Positions 26,305 to 35,066 of a stretch of DNA of 64,000 nucleotides are shown piece after piece (the stretch's first letter is position 1; each line of letters starts with the position of its first letter). Origin of the DNA: Haloarcula hispanica ATCC 33960. GTDB lineage: Archaea > Halobacteriota > Halobacteria > Halobacteriales > Haloarculaceae. The translations under genes were made by a program, and so were the position numbers. The notes beneath the pieces are model-generated. The model made no database searches and was not told where the DNA came from. It saw nothing but the letters and a program-made list of their open reading frames with translations. The stretch is from NCBI RefSeq assembly GCF_000223905.1, contig NC_015948.1:2294001-2358000 (forward strand), in the 5' to 3' direction.

Positions 26305-26904
26305 TCAGATATCCACCGGACACCCGTTGATCTCGCCGCCGCGCATCCCTTCGGCGAGCCAGTAGATAGAGAGGGTCAATACCGCGAGCGCCAGCAGCGC
26401 GAATTCCAGCCCATCCAGTGGCAGAAACAGCAGCGAGGTCGAGACGCCGAGTAGTGACAGCAGGCCCAGCAGGACCGCCGACCCACAGGCCGCACAGCCC
26501 GCGCCGAGCGTTCCGAGGACGACACCCGCGACGCCCGCGCCGCCCTGCTGGAGGTCGAGGCCGTGTTCGCGGAAGTGGTAGGTCACCAGCCCGATGTCGA
26601 TACCGGTGAGGGCGGCGACGACGACCAGCAGGATTCCCTGTGCAGGGTTGAACGACGTGCCGACGAACGGGTACAGCTCCCCGAGCACGCGCAGTCGGCT
26701 GGCGAGCGGGAGCGACCCACCGACCACGAGGTCCAGCACCAGCGGGACGTTCAGCGAGACGACGAACAGCGTCAGCGAGACGATTGCGGCGATCACGGCG
26801 ACTGCCGCGTAGACTGGCAGCGTGAGCACGAGCCTGACCGTCCGGCCCATGAGCCGCCAGTCCCCGCGCGTCGTCGGCAGGCGGAGCCCCTCTGCGGTGC
26901 TCAT
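26305..26904 (-). CDS. Multi-pass membrane protein with intramembrane Cys pair
   Basis: 199 residues with about five hydrophobic segments. In the fourth region the sequence LGTLGAGCAACGSAVLLGL places two cysteines (C-A-A-C) in a glycine-rich helix or re-entrant loop, and another Cys lies near the C-terminus (NGCPVDI). The ATG overlaps the stop of the DsbA-like lipoprotein gene by 4 nt (ATGA), so the two are co-expressed. The Cys pair and the partner suggest a thiol-redox role, by analogy with CcdA/VKOR-type partners; this is inference, and no family is recognised with certainty. Confidence 0.78.
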   Translation of the reverse strand: MSTAEGLRLPTTRGDWRLMGRTVRLVLTLPVYAAVAVIAAIVSLTLFVVSLNVPLVLDLVVGGSLPLASRLRVLGELYPFVGTSFNPAQGILLVVVAALTGIDIGLVTYHFREHGLDLQQGGAGVAGVVLGTLGAGCAACGSAVLLGLLSLLGVSTSLLFLPLDGLEFALLALAVLTLSIYWLAEGMRGGEINGCPVDI

Positions 26905-27557
26905 CCGTCGTGCTCTCCCAGCGCCTCCGCGATGAGTTCGTAGCTGACGCTCCCGTTGACCTTCGTCACGAACTCGCCGTCCTCGAACAGCAGGATAATC
27001 GGCGTCGTCTCACCCAATCCGGCGTCCTCGGCCGCCTGGATATCGGCCTGAACGGCGTCATCGTGGGCACGGTTTCGGGCGTCGCTTGCGACCGCCTCGC
27101 CGTCTACCTCGGTCTCCTCGGTGAGAAACGTCGCCGTCCGCGCCAGAACGTTGTCCGGGTCGAACGACGACTGCTCGGCGAAGTAGTGATCGAACAGCGA
27201 CCAGTACGCCTCGCTGTCGCGGGCGAACGTCGATTCCAGCGCCTGCGTCGCTGGCTCACCCCAGGGATAGATCACGGGGTAGGTCCGGACGACGTACGCG
27301 CCTTTGCCCGCGTCCACGATGTTCTCCCGAATGTCCGGCAGCGTGTTCTCGTGGAAGCGGCGACACGTAGGACAGGAGGGGTCTTCGAACGCCAGGATGA
27401 CGTGGCCGCCCAGTTCGCCGCGGCGGGGCTGGGCGTCGAGGTCGGCGGCCGCCGGGTGGCTGTCGACGGATTCGACGCTGTCCGCCTCGCTACTGCACCC
27501 AGCGACTGCGCCGACGACACCCACCCCGGAAAGTGCTAGAAAGCGTCGTCTGTTCAT
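26901..27557 (-). CDS. DsbA/thioredoxin-fold Tat lipoprotein
   Basis: 218 residues. A twin-arginine signal with lipobox (NRRRFLALSGVGVVGAVAGC) directs export and lipid anchoring outside the membrane. The mature part has a thioredoxin fold with active site CPTC (FEDPSCPTCRRFHENTL), a helical insertion, and the cis-Pro region TTPIILLFEDGE. This fits DsbA-like disulfide oxidoreductases (thioredoxin_4). The downstream membrane protein overlaps it by 4 nt and may recycle its cysteines. A separate DsbB gene is at 41629. Confidence 0.9.
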   Translation of the reverse strand: MNRRRFLALSGVGVVGAVAGCSSEADSVESVDSHPAAADLDAQPRRGELGGHVILAFEDPSCPTCRRFHENTLPDIRENIVDAGKGAYVVRTYPVIYPWGEPATQALESTFARDSEAYWSLFDHYFAEQSSFDPDNVLARTATFLTEETEVDGEAVASDARNRAHDDAVQADIQAAEDAGLGETTPIILLFEDGEFVTKVNGSVSYELIAEALGEHDG

Positions 27558-27853
27558 ATACGACTGGTTGGCCCGCGTTGGTTTAGCGTTTGTTCCACTA
27601 TGTGGCCACGATGAGTAACCGTCTTGTCGCCAGCGGCGGTAGCATCTGCCGGCCGATGACGACGACTCACGGGGCCGAACCGGGGTGACTCCCCAGTGGT
27701 GACGAGCCCTATGAGTGCCGAGGCCGCTATTTTTGACGGTAGAAGTTGTCTCTGGGGCAGTCTGGTTGTGGCCACAGTAGACATAGGCCCCGGTCAGGGC
27801 TGCGCCGGACTGGCAGACGCGGATTTATGAACGGTGCCGAGCAAACGTATAGT

Positions 27854-28105
27854 ATGGCCGCCGAAATTTCCGACCGTGTTCGAGAAATCGCGGAGGCCCG
27901 CGGCCTTCCGGAGTCCGAAGTGTTCGCGCGGGCACTCGAACGCGGGCTCGAAGACCTGTGGGAGGACCTCGTGCTCGCACAGTACCTCGATGGGGAACTC
28001 GACCGCGAGGAAGCCATCGAGCACGTCGGGCGGACGAAAGTCGAGCGAGCGGAGCGAGAGCGTGAGGTCGTCGAGGAAGACGTTGACTGGGGCTTGAACG
28101 CGTGA
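27854..28105 (+). CDS. Antitoxin-like protein of a type II TA pair
   Basis: 83 residues starting MAAEISDRVREIAEARGLPE. The N-terminal half reads as a short helix-turn-helix/RHH-like segment and the C-terminal half is strongly charged (RAEREREVVEEDVDW), a common antitoxin design; it resembles the UPF0175 antitoxin family. A TATA-like GATTTATGAAC lies about 27 nt upstream. The stop overlaps the GTG of the PIN-domain gene by 4 nt (GTGA). It would bind and neutralise that toxin and autoregulate the promoter (family-based inference). Confidence 0.75.
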   Translation: MAAEISDRVREIAEARGLPESEVFARALERGLEDLWEDLVLAQYLDGELDREEAIEHVGRTKVERAEREREVVEEDVDWGLNA

Positions 28106-28572
28106 CGCCTGCGGCCGTTTCGGACGCAGGACCGCTCATTCACCTCGCCGAAAGCGGTTCACTCGAACTGCTCTCGACGTTTGACACGCTCCTTGTCCCG
28201 GAGACGGTTTACGAGGAGGTCGACGCCGGTGGTGTTCCGGACGGGGTGGTCGACCTCTCGTACGAACTCGTCGAAGCCGACGAAAGCCGAGTCGGAACTG
28301 AGGAACTGGACGCCGGAGAATGCGCCGCGATTGCGGTCGCAATAGAGCGGGGCGTTGTTCTTCTAACCGACGATCTCGCCGCCCGAGAGACAGCATCCGA
28401 CGCGGGCGTCGAAGTACGCGGTTCTATCGGCGTTATCGCGCTCGGGTATGGTCGCGGATTGCTCGACAGAGACGAAGCGGCATCCCGTATGCGAGCACTC
28501 CAGCGTGAGACGAGTCTTTTCGTGACCGAGGCGGTTGTGGAGCGCGGCATCCAGATGCTGGACGAACAGTAA
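28102..28572 (+). CDS. PIN-domain toxin-like protein (DUF3368/VapC relative)
   Basis: 156 residues, GTG start overlapping the antitoxin stop. Acidic PIN active-site residues are visible: Asp in AVSDAGPLIHLA, Glu in VPETVYEEVD, the ELDAGECAAIAVA block and Asp-Asp in LLTDDLAARETA. PIN proteins are Mg-dependent RNases, and the DUF3368 branch is usually paired with UPF0175 antitoxins. All expected acidic residues seem intact, so the module may be functional. Confidence 0.82.
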   Translation: MTPAAVSDAGPLIHLAESGSLELLSTFDTLLVPETVYEEVDAGGVPDGVVDLSYELVEADESRVGTEELDAGECAAIAVAIERGVVLLTDDLAARETASDAGVEVRGSIGVIALGYGRGLLDRDEAASRMRALQRETSLFVTEAVVERGIQMLDEQ

Positions 28573-28885
28573 CGGGATGAGTGGACTCTATAGACGCTGT
28601 AAACACATTCACTATGGATAGATTGTGAGTCTTGAGTGCCGAGGCTCTTACCCCAACTGGTAGCTGCAGCTGACGACCGTTTGCCACGGGTATCTCTGCG
28701 GTTCGGTTGCAACTGACATGATCTGGATCTGGGACGACAGCGACTGCGATGACTCTCCTGTAGAGAGTCCCTCTGTGGAGATCCCCAACAGCTAGGGACT
28801 AAATTGTACACGATTTTATTGTTTTGCTATCAATGTTGATATTCTCGGCAACGGTTTTTTGACTATCATTAGCTCAGGTTGAGCA
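28573..28885. other. Non-coding gap before cosB with a short hairpin
   Basis: No credible gene. It contains a perfect 7-bp inverted repeat GACTCTC-ctgta-GAGAGTC at 28751-28769 and an AT-rich stretch at 28800-28862 (ACGATTTTATTGTTTTGCTA and a T6 run) that probably holds the cosB promoter. Confidence 0.45.
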
Positions 28886-29905
28886 ATGATAGATGAGAGA
28901 GGAGAGCCATGGACTGGGAGCCGGCGACGGTTACTCGGGATGCTCGCAACTGGCGGAACAGCCACGCTGGTCGGCTGTTCGACTGGCGGAGAGACGGAAT
29001 CAAGTACAGCCGAAAGTGGGGGCGAAGCCGCCGGGTCGACCGACGGCTCGCTGTCAGTCGTTGTCAGTTCGAAAGGCTACACAGAGCAGTTGAACCTCGG
29101 GTACATCGCCTACGAATTGCTCGCCAACAACACGGGTGTGAGTCTTGTGGACGAAACCGGCTTCGGCGGGAACGCTGCACACGCCGAAGCGTATCAGGCC
29201 GGCGACATCCACGCGTACTACGATTACATGGGGTCACTGTGGGCTGCGCACCCGCCCAAGCACGACGAAGCCGACTTCGAGACACCTGACGAGCAGTACG
29301 AAGCGCTGAAGTCCGAGATGGAGTCGGAACACCCGATACGGATTCTCGACCGTGCGGACTGGCAGAACACATGGGCCGTGTTCATCCGCGAGGACGCTAT
29401 CGAAGGGACCAGTATCGAGACAATCAGTGACCTCGCCGGTTACGTCAACGACGGGAACTACGACATTAGACCGGCGTTTGGCGACGGATTCAGGACTCGT
29501 AGCGACGGCTTCGATGCTTTGCTTGAATACTACGGGTTTGAGGGCGAGCATGTGGAGCGCTGGGAGGCAGAACAGGAGTTCATCGAGGCGGCGTCGGCGC
29601 AGGCGGCTGGCACGGCCGTCGACGAAGGCTACGCCGATCTCAGCTTCGGGTACAGCACCAGCGCGTGGCTCACAACCGTTGAAGACATCGTGTACCTCGA
29701 TGACGACCGGAACTTCTGGCCGTTTTTCCACCCGGTCGGCGTCGTTCACGAGGACGTCGCGACGGACGCCGTGGTGTCGGCGCTGAACAAGATGCCGGAC
29801 GCCATTCCGGACGCGAAAACGATGCAAGAGCTGAACAGTCACGCAACCGAGGTCGGCAGCCAGCAGGCGGTTGTTGACCACCTCACGGCCAACGGCTTCA
29901 TCTGA
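28886..29905 (+). CDS. cosB: Compatible-solute binding lipoprotein (CosB/OpuAC-like)
   Basis: 339 residues. A Tat lipoprotein signal (SRRRLLGMLATGGTATLVGC) and a Ser/Glu/Gly-rich linker precede an OpuAC-type substrate-binding domain (SVVVSSKGYTEQLNLGYIAY; YQAGDIHAYYDYMGSLWA), which in other organisms binds glycine betaine, choline or osmoprotectants. There is no ABC permease or ATPase nearby. Instead a transducer gene starts 6 nt downstream. This is the arrangement of Halobacterium CosB-CosT, a chemotaxis receptor for compatible solutes, so the protein probably serves chemotaxis rather than transport. Confidence 0.87.
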   Translation: MIDERGEPWTGSRRRLLGMLATGGTATLVGCSTGGETESSTAESGGEAAGSTDGSLSVVVSSKGYTEQLNLGYIAYELLANNTGVSLVDETGFGGNAAHAEAYQAGDIHAYYDYMGSLWAAHPPKHDEADFETPDEQYEALKSEMESEHPIRILDRADWQNTWAVFIREDAIEGTSIETISDLAGYVNDGNYDIRPAFGDGFRTRSDGFDALLEYYGFEGEHVERWEAEQEFIEAASAQAAGTAVDEGYADLSFGYSTSAWLTTVEDIVYLDDDRNFWPFFHPVGVVHEDVATDAVVSALNKMPDAIPDAKTMQELNSHATEVGSQQAVVDHLTANGFI

Positions 29906-29911
29906 ATCAGT

Positions 29912-32344
29912 ATGGAAGAATCTACAGCACATTCAGGCGACGGTGACGACGAATCAGCAGACGCGACAGCGTCAGCGGCCTCGGACACGACAGCGCTGGA
30001 GCGAGTGAAAGCCGTTGCGCTGCTGCCAGTCCGGTCGTACCTCGTCAAGTTCGCTGTTGCGTTGCTCGTGATCGTGGTACTCATCGCGGCCGGCGGGTTC
30101 TGGGTGCAGGGGAACGCAACTGCCACACTCGAAGACGACACGGCACAACAGCTCGTACAGGAGGTCAACGCCGAGTCCGGCCTGTTGAACGAGTGGATTG
30201 AGCGCAACGAACGGCCGGTGCTCGTCGCGTCAAACAATCCGCTGCTCGGTTTCAACGCGACGCGCGAAGACCAGCAGGCCTACACGGAACGGCTCGCCGC
30301 GGATGAGCTCCAGTCCGACCGCGTCGCTGCCGTCCACCTTGCAGACCCCACTGTCGGCACAGCGGGGGAGGCAAGGATTGTGGCGAGTACTGACGAAACG
30401 CTCCGCGGAACGCGTGTCACATCGGACGCACATCCGTGGGTCGACCGGACTCGGTCTATCGGCCGCGACACAGTGGTTTCATCGAACCCGTACACGAACG
30501 CGAACGGCAAGCGAGTGGTCAGTTCGATGAGTGTCGCCGCCGACTTCACGCACGTACTCGTGGTCGAGTACGACGCCAGCGACCTGAGCAAGCAGTTCAG
30601 CACTGGTATCGACGGGACGTTCACACAGGTGGTCCGCCCGACATCGAGTTCGACTGAGGTGTTGTTCTCCGACGCCGGCACCGATGCCGTCGGACAGCCG
30701 TACATCCCGAACCAGTCACAGTCCGACATCCCGGAGATCAGCACGGCTACCGAACAGGGCACCTTTACCGACACGCCAGCGAAGGACGCAGTGCTTGACA
30801 CCGACCACGTCGCCGCGTACGCGACCATCCCCGGCACAAACTGGGTCGTCATCAAGCACACGCCTGCGGCGAACGCGTTCGCGCTGAGCGAGCAGATTCG
30901 GACCGATATCCTAGCGTTCATCCTGCTCGCGCTCGGTGGCGTTGTCGTCGTGGGTGGAACGATTGGACGGAACACGGCGACATCCGTGCAACAGCTCTCT
31001 GCGGCCGCTACTGCCATCGAGCAGGGAGAGTACAATGTCGACGTTTCGAGCTCTCGCCGGGACGAAATCGGTCAGTTGTTCACGTCTATCGGGAGCATGC
31101 GCGACGCACTCGTCTCGAAAATCGACGAAGCCGAGGCTGCCCGTGAGCAAGCAACAGACGCCCAGGAGGAGGCGGAAGAAGAGCGAGCCCGCGCCGAGCA
31201 GGCAAAGGAAGAGGCTGAGACGCTCGCGGCGGAACTCGAACAGCAAGCAGAGGTATACAGCGACGTGATGGAAGCGTGCGCGGACGGTGACCTGACCCGG
31301 CGTCTCCCCGAAAGCGAGACCGACAACGAGGCGATGGCGGCTATCGCGTCGTCGTTCAACGATATGCTCGCACAGTGGGAACGCACTATCGTCGACATTC
31401 AGGAGTTCGCGGAGACTGTCACAGCCGCCAGCGAGGAGGCCGAAGTCGGGGCGACTGACGCCGAGCGTGCGAGCGGCGAGGTCAGCGAATCGGTTCAGGA
31501 GATCGCGGCTGCCGCCGACGAGCAACGCGATATGCTGGACACAGTCTCGGGAGAGATGACTGACCTTTCGGCAGCTATCGAAGAGGTAGCTGCGTCCGCT
31601 GACTCGGTTGCGGAGCACTCGAACCAGACCGCTGACGTCGCCCGAAAGGGCGAAGACACGGCCAGAGACGCGCTCGAAAGTTCACGCAGAGTACAGGAGG
31701 CAATCGACACGACTGTCGAGAACGTCGAACAGTTAGACGAGCAGATGGCGGAAATCAGCACCATCGTCGAGCTGATCGCCGACATCGCCGAGCAGACGAA
31801 TATGCTCGCGCTGAACGCGAACATCGAAGCTGCTCGTGCCGACAAAGACGGCGAAGGGTTCGCCGTCGTGGCCGACGAAGTCAAGGAACTCGCCGGGGAA
31901 ACGCAGGCATCGGCGACCGAAATAGAGCAACTCATTACCGATGTCCAGTCCCAGACGGAGACGACTGTCGACGAGGCCAGAGTCGCTGAGGAGTCGATGG
32001 AAGCAGGCATCAGTGCGGTCGAAGAGGTCATGGAAGCGTTCACAGAAGTGTCGGAGTACGCCGACAAAACGGACGCCGGCGTCCAGGGGATCAGCGACAC
32101 CACTGACGATCAGGCCGCCAGTACTGAAGAAGCGGTATCGATGACCGAGGAAGTCGCCGACCTCAGTGAATCCACTGCCGATGAGGTACAGAGCGTGTCC
32201 GCCGCCGCAGAGGAGCAGGCGGCCTCGATGTCGGAGATCAACGACAGTATCAAATCGCTGAGCGGGCAGGCCGAGCAGCTCAAGGCGCTCCTGTCGGAGT
32301 TTGACGTCGCTGTCGACGAAACCGAGCGATCCCGAGACCGCTGA
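29912..32344 (+). CDS. cosT: Methyl-accepting transducer, CosT-like
   Basis: 810 residues. TM1 lies at about 42-62 ([19 protein letters not shown]), a large extracellular Cache-type domain at about 63-325, TM2 at about 330-350 ([17 protein letters not shown]), then HAMP, a coiled coil and the signalling domain whose tip reads [20 protein letters not shown]. It starts 6 nt after the solute-binding lipoprotein gene, so the binding protein probably docks on the Cache domain and the receptor drives taxis to compatible solutes (as CosT/Htr5 in Halobacterium). The assignment to CosT rather than BasT rests on the OpuAC-type partner. Confidence 0.87.
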   Translation: MEESTAHSGDGDDESADATASAASDTTALERVKAVALLPVRSYLVKFAVALLVIVVLIAAGGFWVQGNATATLEDDTAQQLVQEVNAESGLLNEWIERNERPVLVASNNPLLGFNATREDQQAYTERLAADELQSDRVAAVHLADPTVGTAGEARIVASTDETLRGTRVTSDAHPWVDRTRSIGRDTVVSSNPYTNANGKRVVSSMSVAADFTHVLVVEYDASDLSKQFSTGIDGTFTQVVRPTSSSTEVLFSDAGTDAVGQPYIPNQSQSDIPEISTATEQGTFTDTPAKDAVLDTDHVAAYATIPGTNWVVIKHTPAANAFALSEQIRTDILAFILLALGGVVVVGGTIGRNTATSVQQLSAAATAIEQGEYNVDVSSSRRDEIGQLFTSIGSMRDALVSKIDEAEAAREQATDAQEEAEEERARAEQAKEEAETLAAELEQQAEVYSDVMEACADGDLTRRLPESETDNEAMAAIASSFNDMLAQWERTIVDIQEFAETVTAASEEAEVGATDAERASGEVSESVQEIAAAADEQRDMLDTVSGEMTDLSAAIEEVAASADSVAEHSNQTADVARKGEDTARDALESSRRVQEAIDTTVENVEQLDEQMAEISTIVELIADIAEQTNMLALNANIEAARADKDGEGFAVVADEVKELAGETQASATEIEQLITDVQSQTETTVDEARVAEESMEAGISAVEEVMEAFTEVSEYADKTDAGVQGISDTTDDQAASTEEAVSMTEEVADLSESTADEVQSVSAAAEEQAASMSEINDSIKSLSGQAEQLKALLSEFDVAVDETERSRDR

Positions 32345-32611
32345 TCGACAACAGCGTGAGCACAGACTGACGCTCGGAGCGGTTCGGCACACGCGTTTTC
32401 CTGTACCGTTTCGCCGCGTGTATCCACCACAACGCGCAACGCGTCCCAGTACGAGCAGTGATGGAGTCGCAATCCGCGTTGCAGGGACGGCGTGAACCGC
32501 CTCGGCCTGCTCCGCCTGTGGATGTTCGTCGAGCGGCTCCGACCTCGCCGGTCGGTTTCGGCGCGTGGGAATCCCCAGTACGCCTTTATTTTGGTCGGGC
32601 GAGCAACACAT

Positions 32612-33256
32612 ATGAGCGTCATCTGTGAGTTCGAGTTGCAGTCCGCGGATATGCCGCTGTGTGCGGTCGCTGCCGAACTGGACACCCGGCTGATCGTCGA
32701 CACCGTCGTCTCCGGAACGACCGCGGAGCCGGCACTCGTATTCTCCGCGACAGGCGTCGAACCGGATGCCCTCGAATCGGCGTTGCTCGGCGACGAGTCC
32801 GTCGTGGAGTTTGTCGCCATGGACTCGGCTATCGTCGAGTCCCGCTATCGGGTCGTCCTCGATACGGACTACGTCGAGATGTACACCCAGCTCGTCGACC
32901 GGCAGACGTATCCGATGGGTGCGCTCGTGACCGAACACGGGTGGAAGGTGAGTACGCAGTTCGCCGACAGAGCGGACCTCGAAGCGTTCCGGGATGCCTG
33001 TCAGTCCAGCAGCGTCACGTTCCGCCCGCACCGGCTCTGTGAGACAGAACATGGCGGCGATGACTACGGACTCTCCGCCCCACAGCGGGAGGCACTGCTA
33101 GCAGCCCATCGGCAGGGATACTTCACCGTCCCTCGCGAGGCAGACCTGACGGACCTTTCAGCGGAACTCGACGCGACCACGTCCGCGATCTCGGAGCGTC
33201 TCCGTCGTGGGACGGACCAGCTGATCGACCACACGATTGCCAGCTCCGAACAGTGA
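32612..33256 (+). CDS. HTH-10 (bacterio-opsin activator-like) regulator
   Basis: 214 residues from MSVICEFELQSADMPL. The C-terminal HTH-10 domain is clear: LSAPQREALLAAHRQGYFTV, then P-R-E-A-D-L-T-D-L-S-A-E-L-D, and the recognition helix TSAISERLRRG. The N-terminal 150 residues are the usual haloarchaeal Bat-type module of unknown ligand. A TATA-like CCTTTATTTTGG about 24 nt upstream supports this start over 32492. Targets are unknown; nearby candidates are cosBT (upstream) and ohyA (downstream). Brp/CrtI genes lie 4.5 kb away. Confidence 0.9.
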   Translation: MSVICEFELQSADMPLCAVAAELDTRLIVDTVVSGTTAEPALVFSATGVEPDALESALLGDESVVEFVAMDSAIVESRYRVVLDTDYVEMYTQLVDRQTYPMGALVTEHGWKVSTQFADRADLEAFRDACQSSSVTFRPHRLCETEHGGDDYGLSAPQREALLAAHRQGYFTVPREADLTDLSAELDATTSAISERLRRGTDQLIDHTIASSEQ

Positions 33257-33301
33257 CAGCGGGCTACCCGGAGCGCGGCTATGTCGGCGAGATGTCCCCT
33301 C

Positions 33302-33309
33302 TTATAAAT
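33302..33309 (+). promoter_or_regulatory. TATA box of the oleate hydratase gene
   Basis: TTATAAAT is a near-ideal archaeal TATA box about 70 nt upstream of the ohyA ATG, predicting a start site near 33330 and a leader of about 45 nt, unlike most genes here, which look leaderless. Confidence 0.5.
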
Positions 33310-33375
33310 TGCTGTACATATGCTGGCAACGGTTAGGGCTGAGACTTGCGTAGCACTACATGACGGTGACCCAAT

Positions 33376-34965
33376 ATGACCATCCACCAGCACCCACACG
33401 TCACTGACCGCGACGCACACTTCGTCGGCGGCGGTATTGCCTCCCTCGCTGGGGCGGCGTTCCTCGTACGGGACGGCAATATGCCCGGCGAAAACATCCA
33501 TGTCTACGAAAAGCTGGACGTCGTCGGTGGCGCGATGGACGGCGCTGGCGACCCGGACGAGGCCTACCTGATCCGGGGCGGCAGGATGTTCAACTATCCG
33601 GCGTACGAATGTACGTGGGACCTCTTCGAGTCCATCCCGTCGCTCGAAGACGACTCGCGGTCGGTCAAAGACGTGATGGACGAGTTCAACGAAGCGCACC
33701 CCTCGTACGCGAAAACGCGGCTGATGCACGAGGGCGAACGGATCGACGCGGGCGAGTACGGACTGACGAGCCAGCATCGACAGTCGATAGCTCGGTTGCT
33801 CCTCACGCCCGAACCGCGACTCGGTGACACGCGCATCGAAGAGTGGTTCGACGAGTCGTTCCTGGAGACGAACTTCTGGTACGTCTGGGCGACGATCTTC
33901 GCGTTCCAGCCGTGGCACAGCGTCGCCGAAGTCCGGCGGTACATGTACCGGTTCCTGCACGAGTTCCCGCGCCTGCACACCATGGAAGGTATCGACCGGA
34001 CGAAGTACAACCAGTACGACTCGATGATCCTCCCGCTCCGGCGCTGGCTCGAAGACAGGGGCGTCTCCTTCGAGTACGGCCACGAGGTGACCGATATGGA
34101 TATCGTCCCGTCGCGGACGGGGCGTACCGTCGAGCGGCTCTACTGTGAGACCGACAGCGGCACCGAGACGGTCCCCGTCGAGCCGTCCGACCTCGTGTTC
34201 ATGACGAACGGGTCGATGACCGACGGCTCGTCCATCGGCGGGATGGACGAGGCCCCAGAACTGAACGAGACCGGGGCGTCGTGGGAGCTGTGGAAGTCCA
34301 TCGCCGAGGACAACCCACAGTTCGGCAACCCGTCGGTGTTCGCGGACAACGTCACGGAGACGAAGTGGGAGTCGTTCACCGTCACCCTGCACAACACCGA
34401 CTTGTTCGACCACATCGTCGACTTCACGAACGAGGAACCGGGCAACGGGCTCGTCACCTACCTCGGGTCGAACTGGCTGTTGTCGACGGTCGTCGCCGCA
34501 CAGCCCCACTTCGCGAACCAGCCGGACGACGTGAAGGTGTTCTGGGGCTACGCGCTGTTCCCGGACCGCGAGGGGAACTACGTGGAGAAACCGATGTCCG
34601 AGTGTACCGGCCGGGAGATCCTCCAAGAGCTGTGTTACCACCTGCAGTGCGAGGACCGGCTCCCGGGGCTACTCGACGACGTGACCTGCATCCCGGCGAT
34701 GATGCCGTTCATCACGGCGCACTTCCAGCCCCGGGAGCCCGGTGACCGACCCGAAGTCGTTCCTGACGGGTCGAACAATCTGGCGTTCCTCGGACAGTAC
34801 GCCGAACAGCCACGGGACGTGGTGTTCACCGTCGAGTACTCGGTCCGGTCGGCGATGACCGCCGTCTACGAGATGCTCGACCTCGACCGGGAAGTCCCCC
34901 CGGTGACCAAACACTACCGGAAGCCCGGTGTCATCGCGGACACTGTCCGCGCCGCGTACCGCTGA
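33376..34965 (+). CDS. ohyA: Oleate hydratase (MCRA family), FAD-binding
   Basis: 529 residues. It shows the family's N-terminal FAD motif HFVGGGIASLAGAAFL (about residues 15-30), the acidic end of strand two (VYEKLDVVGGAMDG), and the RGGR loop followed by the YECTWDLFESIPSLED block. The downstream MTNGSMTDGSS and the terminal VVFTVEYSVRSAMTAVYEML also match. The family hydrates the cis double bond of oleic acid to 10-hydroxystearate. The Glu of the bacterial RGGREM loop is Met71 here. Length is closer to the short, monomeric type. It has its own promoter with a leader. Confidence 0.9.
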   Translation: MTIHQHPHVTDRDAHFVGGGIASLAGAAFLVRDGNMPGENIHVYEKLDVVGGAMDGAGDPDEAYLIRGGRMFNYPAYECTWDLFESIPSLEDDSRSVKDVMDEFNEAHPSYAKTRLMHEGERIDAGEYGLTSQHRQSIARLLLTPEPRLGDTRIEEWFDESFLETNFWYVWATIFAFQPWHSVAEVRRYMYRFLHEFPRLHTMEGIDRTKYNQYDSMILPLRRWLEDRGVSFEYGHEVTDMDIVPSRTGRTVERLYCETDSGTETVPVEPSDLVFMTNGSMTDGSSIGGMDEAPELNETGASWELWKSIAEDNPQFGNPSVFADNVTETKWESFTVTLHNTDLFDHIVDFTNEEPGNGLVTYLGSNWLLSTVVAAQPHFANQPDDVKVFWGYALFPDREGNYVEKPMSECTGREILQELCYHLQCEDRLPGLLDDVTCIPAMMPFITAHFQPREPGDRPEVVPDGSNNLAFLGQYAEQPRDVVFTVEYSVRSAMTAVYEMLDLDREVPPVTKHYRKPGVIADTVRAAYR

Positions 34966-35066
34966 GAGAGTCGACGGCGGTACGGGCGCGGAGATTCCAG
35001 CACTTTAGTACGGTGACGGAGATGGGTGTGTATGAACACACCGCCGCTCGCCGTCCGGGGGCTGCG

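Noticed and set aside
33320-33379. 19-codon ORF ending inside the ohyA start codon
   Set aside because: Its ATG is only about 15 nt from the TATA box, upstream of the expected transcription start, so it is probably not on the mRNA.
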